Origin: Halobacteriaceae archaeon Tc-Br11_E2g27
GTDB lineage: Archaea; Halobacteriota; Halobacteria; Halobacteriales; Haloarculaceae
Reading direction: 5' to 3'
NCBI GenBank assembly: GCA_001564135.1
Contig: LKNH01000013.1
Location: 1-19,227, forward strand
DNA length: 19,227 nucleotides
This document shows, piece by piece, positions 1-6,846 of this stretch. The number at the start of each line of letters is the position of its first letter. The first letter of the stretch is position 1. Under the pieces are notes generated by a model that worked only from the letters and a program-made list of their open reading frames with translations, was not told where the DNA came from and searched no databases. The position numbers and the translations under genes are program-made.

Positions 1-67
1 CTGGAATCAATTCTGCGTTCCATATTTTTTCCGAAATATTGATATGTAACTGATTAAAATGCGGAAT

Positions 68-751
68 ATGACATTTAGTATTATTGTTCGGGAGCCGACA
101 GACGATGATTGCGATACATCGTATCGATACGGCGTCGGGGTGACGACGAATAACCCAGGCATTGGAGTCTTCTGTCCGTTTACTTCGGAACATGGAGCAG
201 TTGCCACCCAATACCAGACACACGGAAAAGTCGGACCACAGATAAAACGGTATCTCACTGATGGGGTTCGAGCAGAGGATGCGGTGCTAGCTGTCGTAAA
301 CTCGACTGATTTGGCGGAAAACCTGCAGATTCACGCTCTCTGCAAAGAGACACGTGGGTATCATACCGGTCGTGGACTCGATAACTTTCACGACGAGACG
401 GATTTGATATACGGTGAACGAACAGGTCAGAACTGGTCGGTTGCGGGAAACTCGCTTGTTTCGACAGACGTACTCGACTCGACTGGGGACGCATATACGT
501 CAGCAGACACAACTCGCCCGCTTGCAGTACGTCTCATAGAGGCACTCAAAGCCGGCGACGAAGCAGGTGGCGACGGCCGAGACAATAACGCACGTAGTGC
601 TGCGATTTGTATCACTGACCCAACAGCAGGACTTGCCAACGAGTGGTATAACAATCTCCGAGTCGACGCGTCGAAGACACCACTTACGGACCTTCAACAG
701 CAATACGAACTGGCGAAATCGTTCCACGAGACAGCATCCAAAGAGTGGTGA
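68..751 (+). CDS. DUF1028 family protein (putative Ntn-hydrolase fold)
   Basis: This is a DUF1028 protein of 227 residues, close to the usual length. It opens with MTFSIIVREP, followed by the family's GVGV segment, the HGAVATQ motif near residues 43-49, a GNSLVS segment and GDEAGGDGRDNNARSAA near residues 161-177. The family has no firmly known reaction; from memory it is grouped with N-terminal-nucleophile hydrolases, which would make Thr2 the candidate nucleophile after Met removal. An in-frame ATG nine bases upstream (59) would add MRN. I prefer 68 because an AT-rich TATA-like stretch lies about 30 bases upstream and because this start exposes Thr2. The gene converges with the next one across a hairpin terminator. 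Family assignment is good; function is unknown. Confidence 0.8.
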   Translation: MTFSIIVREPTDDDCDTSYRYGVGVTTNNPGIGVFCPFTSEHGAVATQYQTHGKVGPQIKRYLTDGVRAEDAVLAVVNSTDLAENLQIHALCKETRGYHTGRGLDNFHDETDLIYGERTGQNWSVAGNSLVSTDVLDSTGDAYTSADTTRPLAVRLIEALKAGDEAGGDGRDNNARSAAICITDPTAGLANEWYNNLRVDASKTPLTDLQQQYELAKSFHETASKEW

Positions 752-795
752 ACGACTACGCAGGGGGCAAAAATCAGGATTGTATTTCCGCTTTG

Positions 796-817
796 ATTTC
801 AGTCTTGGGACTGAAAT
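796..817. terminator. Bidirectional hairpin terminator between convergent genes
   Basis: A perfect 9-base stem (ATTTCAGTC / GACTGAAAT) closes a 4-base TTGG loop. It lies in the 89 bases between two genes that run toward each other. On the plus strand it is followed by an A-rich run; read on the minus strand the hairpin is preceded by a T-run. The position between two stop codons is what makes a terminator likely; archaeal termination needs mainly T-runs, so the stem may instead stabilise the 3' ends. Confidence 0.5.
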
Positions 818-840
818 AAAAATCGCATGACCAACAGCTG

Positions 841-1311
841 CTATGCGGAAAGCCAGCTATCAGGAGATTCGACCCACGTCGTCTCTTCAGATGATTCCTC
901 GCGAGCAGTGACCGCTTCGAACACCACCGCAAGACTGTAAAGGGTGTTACTAGTCGGTTCGTCCACATTGTGGATGCCGAGAATCGTCGCTTCATCGAGT
1001 GTCTCGATTGTACAGTCGATATCAGCAACAGCTGTGACCGCATTCATCGCTGTGCGTTCCAGAGTGTCGATAGCAGTAGTCTGTGCAGAGGGTAGCTCTG
1101 CAGTCTCTTCAATCTGCAGCACATCGCCCTGGTCGTTTATCACACGAGTGTAGACAGTAATCTCGGATTCGTCCCAAGTGCGACACTCCCGTTCATATCG
1201 GTCCGGCGAGACAGAAACAGTCGTTTGGTTGATGGAAAACGACTGATACTGCTCTTCGAGTGCCGATAGTTGCGCCTCGACGGCCGCGCGGGATTGCTCC
1301 ACCTCTCCCAT
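841..1311 (-). CDS. Degenerate Nudix-like haloarchaeal protein
   Basis: A 156-residue soluble protein. The N-terminal helix (MGEVEQSRAAVEAQLSALEE) followed by a segment ending in VYTRVINDQGDVLQI looks like the lead-in of haloarchaeal Nudix hydrolases. The later order of a helix, the DCTIETLDEATILGI strand region and LYSLAVVFEA also fits that fold. The Nudix box itself (GX5EX7REUXEEXGU) is absent: the corresponding helix reads LERTAMNAVTAVADID and has no catalytic Glu pair. It is therefore probably non-catalytic. An ATG at 1371 gives 20 more residues, but a TATA-like TTTATCC centred near 1338 lies 27 bases before the ATG at 1311, so I chose the shorter form. The fold call is an inference; an unrelated haloarchaeal hypothetical protein is the alternative. 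Confidence 0.6.
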   Translation of the reverse strand: MGEVEQSRAAVEAQLSALEEQYQSFSINQTTVSVSPDRYERECRTWDESEITVYTRVINDQGDVLQIEETAELPSAQTTAIDTLERTAMNAVTAVADIDCTIETLDEATILGIHNVDEPTSNTLYSLAVVFEAVTAREESSEETTWVESPDSWLSA

Positions 1312-1542
1312 GCTCGCCCCATGGTTTGTCGAGGGATAAACCTCCGGATGGTTATCAACTGGTGAAAACATTGCTACGTTTTCCGTGCTGGTTGGTGATT
1401 TTGCTTATCAGTGCTGAAAGTGATGGCTAATGCGCTTGATTTCACCCACACGAATAAATTCCGTGTCAGTTGTATTTGGTCACCGACCCACGAGTGATGT
1501 CAAGAGCTTCCATCTCGACTTTTCGTGAACGCACCGCCGTTG

Positions 1543-2058
1543 CTAAAACGGTGTTCCCCCCGCTAGCAAGGCAGCAACGACAAGCAAGACAACCGCACAC
1601 GCTGCGCTCAACAAGAGATACGGTCGCCCACGGGCCGCAAGTTCCTCAACCGCAGTCGACTTATCAACCAGGTCGCTCGGAAAGCCTTCAGCCATGTACG
1701 TTCCAAACCCGACTGCATCGACGGTAGTTCGCATCCGAAGGATGCCGATCTCAATGAGCCCGTTCATCACTCCCCAGAGCGTCAGCATTGCGAGGACTAG
1801 TATGCCTCGCTGTGATTCGACCAGTAATTCGAGCGGTGTATACAGAACCCAGATGAGATATGCACCAGTCACCGGCAACACGACTCCAGTCCAGCGAGTT
1901 ATCAGCAGGAGTTTGTGAACCTGACTGACGAATGATTTCGCTGAAAGTCGTCCGCTCATTGCGTCGGGCCAAAGTGCATACACCACATAGAGCGTTGCCC
2001 CAGTCCATAGCGCAGCGGAGATAACGTGGGCAACGTAGGCTGTCGTCAACAAGACCAT
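1543..2058 (-). CDS. Four-helix membrane protein, CopD-like
   Basis: A 171-residue integral membrane protein with four hydrophobic segments at about residues 5-27, 49-72, 82-104 and 147-168. The first helix has a histidine (AYVAHVISAALWTGATL), and later come QVHKLLLITRWTGVVLPVTGAYLIW and WGVMNGLIEIGILRMR. The spacing of His and Trp residues in the first two helices resembles the CopD/DUF2269-type membrane domain found in many haloarchaeal proteins, in which histidines bind heme or copper. No other copper gene is nearby, so the substrate cannot be named. A TATA-like AT-rich box lies about 30 bases upstream of the ATG. The membrane nature is certain from the sequence; the family assignment is moderate. 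Confidence 0.65.
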   Translation of the reverse strand: MVLLTTAYVAHVISAALWTGATLYVVYALWPDAMSGRLSAKSFVSQVHKLLLITRWTGVVLPVTGAYLIWVLYTPLELLVESQRGILVLAMLTLWGVMNGLIEIGILRMRTTVDAVGFGTYMAEGFPSDLVDKSTAVEELAARGRPYLLLSAACAVVLLVVAALLAGGTPF

Positions 2059-2160
2059 CCGTTGTTACTTCGTTTACCAGTGCAAAAATGGGAATACCTA
2101 ACGACTATCAGAACGAACCGATTGAACGAATACGCCATTCACGGCTCAATATTCTTGTTT

Positions 2161-3135
2161 TTAGGCACCGCGAAGGACCGTAATATACCGAATGAGCGAG
2201 CGGTGAACCCGGCGTTCGAACGATGCTTCAGTTTTCCAACCGGTCTGGTGGGCAACCTGCGCCCAGGGTCGGTCACCAACAATTACGCACCGAGTGGCGA
2301 CCCGCCTCGCTTCTTCAAGCGCATCGCGAATGAGCGGATTCAGGTCACCAGCAATCTTTGACTGCCGGCCGTAGGGAGCATCAAAGACGACAGTGTCGAC
2401 CTGCTCGGCTGCAATTGGGAGGGATGCTGCATCGCCGCGGACGACCGCCCAGTCGCCGTCCAAATATGCATTCAGATTTTGATGCGTGCCCGTGACCATT
2501 TTCTCCTGTGCGTCGACACCGACGGCGCGCGCGCCGATGAGACCCGCCTCAAGAAGTAGTCCTCCAGTGCCGCACATCGGGTCCAGCACAGTGGCTCCGG
2601 GTCGGGCACCGGCAATGTTAACAAGTGCGCGTGCGAGCATCGGGTCCATACTGCCCGGCTGGAAAAACGGGCGGTCACCCGGCTGGCGCGAGCCGAATCC
2701 GCGGTCAGCCTCCACCGCTAACCAACCAACAGCGCAGGTGTCGGGAGAAAACAGCACGCGGAGTTCGTGGTCGGGGTCATCAAGGTCGACAGTAAATCCA
2801 CGGTCGACAAGTACCGAGCCAAGCTTGCGTTCGACTGCCTGTGTGTCGATATCGGTCAACCCTCGGACGTTGATAGCGCGAACCGCGACGGAACCACTGC
2901 GCGAAATCGTTGCTGCGGTCAAAAGCGCCCGCGCATCGCCAACTGTGGGCTCACAGCGGCCAACAAGTTCGCTGGCCCGATGTGTAAATGCGAGGTCACT
3001 AAGACGGTCAGTGATACCGCGCGCAGTTGCAAGCCCCGGGGCAAGCAGTTCGACAGCACTGGCGGCACACTCGGCTTCGTAGGCTGCAAACTCATCATCA
3101 TCCCCGGCAAGTTCGAGAACGTACACGCCGAACAC
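2161..3135 (-). CDS. tRNA (guanine(10)-N2)-dimethyltransferase, THUMP type
   Basis: This is the archaeal Trm-G10/Trm11 enzyme, which transfers one or two methyl groups from S-adenosylmethionine to N2 of G10 in tRNA. Residues about 45-145 form the THUMP RNA-binding region. The Rossmann methyltransferase domain follows, with the SAM loop DPMCGTGG at 185-192, the acidic residue D208 (GVDAQEK) and the catalytic motif DAPYGRQ at 252-258, the family's variant of (N/D)PPY. Its 324 residues are typical of the family. The start shown is GTG at 3135. A second in-frame GTG at 3126 would give MYVLELAG, which resembles many relatives and may be the true start. The gene is divergent from the TATA-binding protein gene. 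Confidence 0.88.
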   Translation of the reverse strand: MFGVYVLELAGDDDEFAAYEAECAASAVELLAPGLATARGITDRLSDLAFTHRASELVGRCEPTVGDARALLTAATISRSGSVAVRAINVRGLTDIDTQAVERKLGSVLVDRGFTVDLDDPDHELRVLFSPDTCAVGWLAVEADRGFGSRQPGDRPFFQPGSMDPMLARALVNIAGARPGATVLDPMCGTGGLLLEAGLIGARAVGVDAQEKMVTGTHQNLNAYLDGDWAVVRGDAASLPIAAEQVDTVVFDAPYGRQSKIAGDLNPLIRDALEEARRVATRCVIVGDRPWAQVAHQTGWKTEASFERRVHRSLIRYITVLRGA

Positions 3136-3236
3136 TGTGTCTGGTATCGCTATCAGCCTAACGATTGGCTAAAGAACTCCCTAAAAACACCAACACATTG
3201 GTAAGATTACAGTATTGACAGAGGCGTTCCATTAAC

Positions 3237-3253
3237 CTTTATAAAGCTTAAAT
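3237..3253 (+). promoter_or_regulatory. TATA box region of the tbp promoter
   Basis: A TATA box (CTTTATAAAG, itself a perfect 10-base palindrome at 3237-3246, continuing into CTTAAAT) is centred about 30 bases before the ATG at 3273. This places transcription start only a few bases upstream of the start codon, as in the leaderless transcripts usual in haloarchaea. Because the product is TBP, which binds exactly this element, autoregulation is conceivable but not shown. Confidence 0.65.
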
Positions 3254-3272
3254 ACGATACTTAAATCGACAC

Positions 3273-3833
3273 ATGGTCGATCCCAAGGAAACAATCAATA
3301 TCGAGAACGTTGTCGCCTCGACCGGAATCGGGCAGGAACTTGACTTGCAGAGCGTCGCGATGGACCTGGAGGGTGCGGATTATGACCCAGAACAGTTCCC
3401 GGGACTTGTCTACCGAACGCAGGAACCAAAATCTGCGGCACTCATCTTCCGCTCCGGAAAAATCGTCTGCACCGGTGCGAAAAGCACCGATGACGTTCAC
3501 CAGAGCCTTCGCATCGTCTTCGATAAACTCCGCGAGCTCAACATTCAGGTCGCTGATGACCCGGAGATTATCGTCCAGAATATCGTCACGTCCGCCGATC
3601 TCGGTCGAAACCTGAACCTCAACGCAATCGCAATCGGGCTGGGTCTTGAGAAAATCGAATACGAACCGGAGCAGTTCCCCGGACTCGTGTATCGCCTTGA
3701 GGACCCCGATGTTGTTGCACTGCTGTTTGGCTCCGGAAAGCTTGTCATTACCGGCGGGAAACAGCCAGATGACGCTCGTGAGGCCGTCGACAAAATCGTC
3801 TCGCGTCTCGAAGAACTCGGTCTGCTAGACTAA
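3273..3833 (+). CDS. tbp: TATA-binding protein (TBP)
   Basis: TBP is the general transcription factor that binds the archaeal TATA box and, with TFB, recruits RNA polymerase. The 186-residue protein is the classic two-fold repeat: residues 8-92 and 99-184 align with each other, each carrying an EQFPGLVYR segment followed by an SGK(I/L)V strand (IVCTGAK in the first, VITGGK in the second). There is no N-terminal extension and only a very short C-terminal tail (GLLD). Haloarchaea often carry several TBPs; this one lies among housekeeping genes and looks like the chromosomal general copy. Start choice is supported by the TATA box 30 bases upstream. Confidence 0.97.
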   Translation: MVDPKETINIENVVASTGIGQELDLQSVAMDLEGADYDPEQFPGLVYRTQEPKSAALIFRSGKIVCTGAKSTDDVHQSLRIVFDKLRELNIQVADDPEIIVQNIVTSADLGRNLNLNAIAIGLGLEKIEYEPEQFPGLVYRLEDPDVVALLFGSGKLVITGGKQPDDAREAVDKIVSRLEELGLLD

Positions 3834-3922
3834 TACTGCCGGACGTAGTCCAGTAGTATAAGCGGCTTCCGTTTTCGTGACTCTTGAATTGTGAGCGGTC
3901 GGGCTGGCTGTTCTCCTGTGAG

Positions 3923-4192
3923 CTATGCCTTTGCTGGTTCAACTCCGAAGACCCCAAAGACGACGAGGGGGAGTATCAGGGCAATCACGCCGAACAGAGC
4001 GAGAAGAAGTCCAACTGTCGTATTATGGTCCTGAGCGTAGAGTTTATAGCCACAAAATACGGCAATGAGTCCGACCAACGGAATGACAAGCAACGCGATA
4101 ACTGCTGAAATTGACCCAAAGACCAGATAGAGCGTCCCATCTTCGTGGTAGCTGGCAATACGGCCGGTAAGTGATTGGTCTGATTCAGTCAT
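3923..4192 (-). CDS. Small two-helix membrane protein, divergent from TetR gene
   Basis: An 89-residue protein with a 20-residue hydrophilic start (MTESDQSLTGRIASYHEDGT), then two hydrophobic segments at about residues 22-48 and 57-84 separated by GYKLYAQDHNTT. I do not recognise a named family. The gene is transcribed divergently from the TetR regulator, and the operator-like palindrome at 4211-4230 sits 19 bases upstream of its start codon, covering the place where its own TATA box should be. It is thus likely controlled by that regulator. Its size and topology are reminiscent of small membrane proteins linked to efflux or envelope stress, but no function is claimed. Confidence 0.65.
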   Translation of the reverse strand: MTESDQSLTGRIASYHEDGTLYLVFGSISAVIALLVIPLVGLIAVFCGYKLYAQDHNTTVGLLLALFGVIALILPLVVFGVFGVEPAKA

Positions 4193-4210
4193 CGTTCGTG
4201 CCCTCTAGTA

Positions 4211-4230
4211 TTGACTAACTATTCAGTCAA
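4211..4230. promoter_or_regulatory. Operator-like palindrome in the TetR divergent promoter
   Basis: The 20-base element TTGACTAACTATTCAGTCAA has arms TTGACTRA and TYAGTCAA around a 4-base centre, with one mismatch between the 8-base arms. It lies in the 105 bases between the small membrane protein gene and the TetR gene, directly beside the TATA-like TATATAAA at 4230-4237 that would serve the TetR gene. The same motif, matching at 16 of 20 positions, is found in the MATE promoter at 11546-11565. Autoregulation through a divergent operator is usual for TetR proteins. Confidence 0.7.
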
Positions 4231-4297
4231 TATATAAACAGCGGTCAGAACTCGAGACAAGACCGTCAGAACAATAATCCATCAGGGTGATGCTACA

Positions 4298-4900
4298 GTG
4301 ACCCAATCAGAGACGATGAACCTGGACAATCCGGAACCGACGAAAGTTGCGATTATGGAAGCCACGTACGAGGCGTTGAACAAACACGGCTACAGTTCGC
4401 TGACAATCCAGGATATCGCTGATGAGTTTGACCGCAGCAAATCATTGCTGTATTACCATTATGAGAGCAAAGAAACGCTGCTGGCTGATTTTCTCGAATA
4501 TACGCTTCAGGAGTTTATTTCCGAGTTTGAAGTGGGGGAAGAAGAGCCATCAATCCGGCTTGAACGATTGCTTGACCGACTCGTTCCGGAATCGGTCGAT
4601 ACCGATTCATATCCGATACAGATTGCGCTGTTAGAGCTACGGGCGCAGGCCCCGCACACTGAGGTGTACCGGGAACGGTACTCGGAAGTTGACACGGTGC
4701 TGACCGAGACAATCGAGGAGATTCTCCAGCAAGGTATCGAGCGTGGTGAATTCCAAGACGTTGATGCAGAAAGCGAGGCACAACTCCTCGTGTCAATGAT
4801 TTACGGGACGCGCGTCCGCCGGTTTACGACCGATGAGTTTCCGGTGGAACAGAATCGGGAGATGCTATTCACACACGTTGACCGACAGCTCCTGGTTTAA
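4298..4900 (+). CDS. TetR/AcrR family transcriptional regulator
   Basis: A 200-residue dimeric DNA-binding repressor. The N-terminal TetR domain covers about residues 16-65; its helix-turn-helix is LTIQDIADEFDRSKSLLYYHYESKE split around the turn EFDRSK, followed by the usual YHYESKETLLADF. The remaining all-helical C-terminal part is the ligand-binding and dimerisation domain, resembling the haloarchaeal type that often partners with efflux pumps. The GTG at 4298 is used here; an in-frame ATG at 4316 (MNLDNPEPTK) is equally plausible. The palindrome at 4211-4230 suggests autoregulation and control of the divergent small membrane protein gene, and the matching site before the MATE gene suggests a multidrug-efflux role. 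The ligand is unknown. Confidence 0.9.
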   Translation: MTQSETMNLDNPEPTKVAIMEATYEALNKHGYSSLTIQDIADEFDRSKSLLYYHYESKETLLADFLEYTLQEFISEFEVGEEEPSIRLERLLDRLVPESVDTDSYPIQIALLELRAQAPHTEVYRERYSEVDTVLTETIEEILQQGIERGEFQDVDAESEAQLLVSMIYGTRVRRFTTDEFPVEQNREMLFTHVDRQLLV

Positions 4901-4952
4901 CTGCGAGGAAGATGTCCGGGTCGATGTGGATACGTGCGAGCGAGAAAGGTAG

Positions 4953-4960
4953 ATTATTAT
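4953..4960 (+). promoter_or_regulatory. TATA-like box of glyA
   Basis: ATTATTAT is centred about 28 bases before the ATG at 4984. This supports a separate promoter for glyA rather than only read-through from the TetR gene, and it favours the ATG at 4984 over the GTG nine bases upstream. Confidence 0.45.
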
Positions 4961-4983
4961 CGGCGCAACTGTGAGTGGTCGGT

Positions 4984-6231
4984 ATGAGCTACGATACGGT
5001 ACGGGACGTTGACCCGGCCGTCGCAGATGCACTGGAAGGTGAGCGAACGCGACAGAACGAGACGCTTGCGATGATTGCAAGCGAAAATCACGTCAGTGAA
5101 GCCGTGCTGGAGGCCCAAAGCTCCGAGTTGACAAACAAATACGCAGAGGGCTATCCAGGCGAGCGATACTACGGTGGCTGTACGCACGCCGACGAAATCG
5201 AGGAGTTAGCAATCGAACGAGCGAAAGAGCTCTGGGGTGCAGAACACGTCAACGTTCAGCCACACTCGGGGACACAGGCGAATATGGGCGTCTATCTCGC
5301 CATGCTTGAAGCCGGCGATAAGATTCTCTCGCTGGAACTCGAACACGGCGGCCACCTCTCACACGGCCACCCAGCGAATTTCACCGGTAAGACCTACGAG
5401 GTCGAACAGTATCAGGTCGATGCTGACACCGGCTATATCGATTACGATGGCCTTGCCGAGAAAGCAGCCAGTTTCGAACCGGATATCATCGTTTCCGGCT
5501 ACTCAGCATATCCACGCGATATCGACTGGGAGGCAATTCAGGCAGTTGCTGACGACGTTGACGCCTATCACCTTGCAGATATCGCACACATCACGGGACT
5601 CGTTGCGGCCGACGTCCACTCCTCGCCGGTCGGCATTGCGGATTTCGTCACGGGGAGCACGCACAAAACCATCCGTGCCGGTCGCGGTGGCATTATCATG
5701 TGCAAAGACGAGTATGCCGATAAGGTTGATTCAGCCGTCTTCCCTGGGTCACAGGGTGGTCCGTTGATGCACAACGTCGCCGGAAAAGCAGTTGGCTTCG
5801 GCGAGGCACTTGAACCGGCCTTCGAAGCGTACGCCGAACAGGTTGTCGAGAACGCTAAAGCACTCGCCGACCAACTTCAGGAACACGGCTTGTCACTGGT
5901 CTCCGGTGGAACCGATAACCACCTCGTTCTGATTGACCTCAGAGAGTCACATCCCGATACGACCGGGAAAGATGCAGAAGAGGCGCTCGAAGAGACCGGT
6001 ATCGTCCTGAATGCAAATACGGTTCCGGGCGAAACGCGCTCTGCGTTCAACCCATCCGGTATCCGTGCCGGCACACCCGGGCTGACGACGCGCGGGTTCG
6101 ACGAGGAAGCAACCCGAGAGGTTGCGGACCTCATCGCGCGCGTCGTCGATAACTACGACGATGAAGACGTGAAAGCCGACGTGAGCGAGCGTGTTTCGGA
6201 GCTAACTGACGAGTTCCCGCTGTACGAATAG
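4984..6231 (+). CDS. glyA: Serine hydroxymethyltransferase
   Basis: GlyA is the cytoplasmic PLP enzyme that interconverts serine and glycine, passing a one-carbon unit to the cell's folate- or pterin-type carrier. The 415-residue protein has the full family pattern: MIASENHVS near the N-terminus, the NKYAEGYPGERYYGG substrate segment, HGGHLSHG, the DIAH motif at 199-202 that contacts PLP, and the Schiff-base lysine K228 in STHKTIRAGRGG. C-terminal RAGTPGLTTRG is also present. A GTG at 4975 would add three residues, but the TATA-like box near 4956 favours the ATG. The stop codon is only 4 bases from the stop of the next, convergent gene. Confidence 0.97.
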   Translation: MSYDTVRDVDPAVADALEGERTRQNETLAMIASENHVSEAVLEAQSSELTNKYAEGYPGERYYGGCTHADEIEELAIERAKELWGAEHVNVQPHSGTQANMGVYLAMLEAGDKILSLELEHGGHLSHGHPANFTGKTYEVEQYQVDADTGYIDYDGLAEKAASFEPDIIVSGYSAYPRDIDWEAIQAVADDVDAYHLADIAHITGLVAADVHSSPVGIADFVTGSTHKTIRAGRGGIIMCKDEYADKVDSAVFPGSQGGPLMHNVAGKAVGFGEALEPAFEAYAEQVVENAKALADQLQEHGLSLVSGGTDNHLVLIDLRESHPDTTGKDAEEALEETGIVLNANTVPGETRSAFNPSGIRAGTPGLTTRGFDEEATREVADLIARVVDNYDDEDVKADVSERVSELTDEFPLYE

Positions 6232-6235
6232 CGGA

Positions 6236-6583
6236 CTAGAGCCCAAGAAGAGCACCGAGAAGAAAGCCAACGACAAGCAAGACGCCGAGCAAGACAAAAG
6301 CAGCATTTTCGAGATTGATTTCCTGTGGTTCAAGCGGTTCTAATCGGTCCAGTGAGCCAGCCACGTTGCTATCAGAGTCATCCTCCGAGCGGTTAGTGCC
6401 CAGATACTCGTCTTCAACGGGAGGGGCATCGCTGTTGGAAGCGCCATCCGTTGGCTGTTGTTCATTTGCTGGAACGTTTGGATGATGCCTAACGTCGGTG
6501 TCAGCGGCTGAGTTGTTGGTATGCTCAGACCAATCGGAACGTGAGTCGCGCTCCGATTCCGTTCGTTCGTCCGTTTCGTCCAT
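6236..6583 (-). CDS. Acidic protein with C-terminal membrane anchor
   Basis: A 115-residue protein that is almost entirely acidic and polar (Asp, Glu, Ser, Asn, Thr) up to the EPLEPQEINLENA segment, then ends in a single hydrophobic helix (FVLLGVLLVVGFLLGALLGL) at the very C-terminus. This suggests a tail-anchored membrane protein with its disordered domain in the cytoplasm, although orientation cannot be read from sequence alone. The motif EPQxI(N/D)xENAxFVLLG followed by a helix recurs in short haloarchaeal proteins of unknown function, as I recall. A GTG at 6601 could add six residues. It converges with glyA almost without a gap. Function unknown. Confidence 0.65.
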   Translation of the reverse strand: MDETDERTESERDSRSDWSEHTNNSAADTDVRHHPNVPANEQQPTDGASNSDAPPVEDEYLGTNRSEDDSDSNVAGSLDRLEPLEPQEINLENAAFVLLGVLLVVGFLLGALLGL

Positions 6584-6658
6584 TAGTTGTCCTGTAGGCA
6601 CGCACGCACAAAAGGTTGGTCAGGCAGTCATACTACTGGACGGGAGCTAATAGGCAGT

Positions 6659-6681
6659 CTCGCCACCACCAGAGTGGCGAG
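6659..6681. repeat. Hairpin, 8-base stem with 7-base loop
   Basis: CTCGCCAC and GTGGCGAG form a perfect stem around CACCAGA. It stands upstream of the acidic tail-anchored protein gene and downstream of the thioesterase gene (both minus strand). It is not followed by an obvious T-run on the minus strand, so terminator, 5' leader structure and operator all remain possible. Confidence 0.4.
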
Positions 6682-6769
6682 TAAGCTACCGAAGATATGT
6701 TCGTGAGTATCAGTATCGAGCTAGCCATTGGTTGTTCTGTGAAGGGGCTTGGAGCGGTCGGCTATTTTG

Positions 6770-6833
6770 CCTTCAAAGGTATTTTAGAGCGAATTATTGC
6801 CTTTGAAGGCATAAATTTTATTTCCCTCAAAGG
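6770..6833. promoter_or_regulatory. Three CCTTNNAAGG palindromes, possible operator array
   Basis: Three related elements lie at 6770-6779 (CCTTCAAAGG), 6800-6809 (CCTTTGAAGG) and 6824-6833 (CCCTCAAAGG, one arm imperfect). The first two are in opposite orientation, so TGCCTTCAAAGG and CCTTTGAAGGCA also form a 12-base perfect inverted repeat with an 18-base spacer. The stretch is very AT-rich. It lies just past the thioesterase stop and roughly 190-250 bases before the minus-strand acidic protein gene. It could be an operator array or a strong RNA hairpin at the thioesterase 3' end. Confidence 0.4.
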
Positions 6834-6846
6834 TTATATTGAGCAG

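Noticed and set aside
2767..3204. 145-residue plus-strand open frame opposite the tRNA methyltransferase
   Set aside because: Shadow of the THUMP domain region with no recognisable domain of its own.
5237..5767. 176-residue frame inside glyA
   Set aside because: Out-of-frame shadow of a highly conserved gene.
6659..6681. tRNA or tRNA-like gene
   Set aside because: A single stem only; no anticodon or T-arm consensus nearby.
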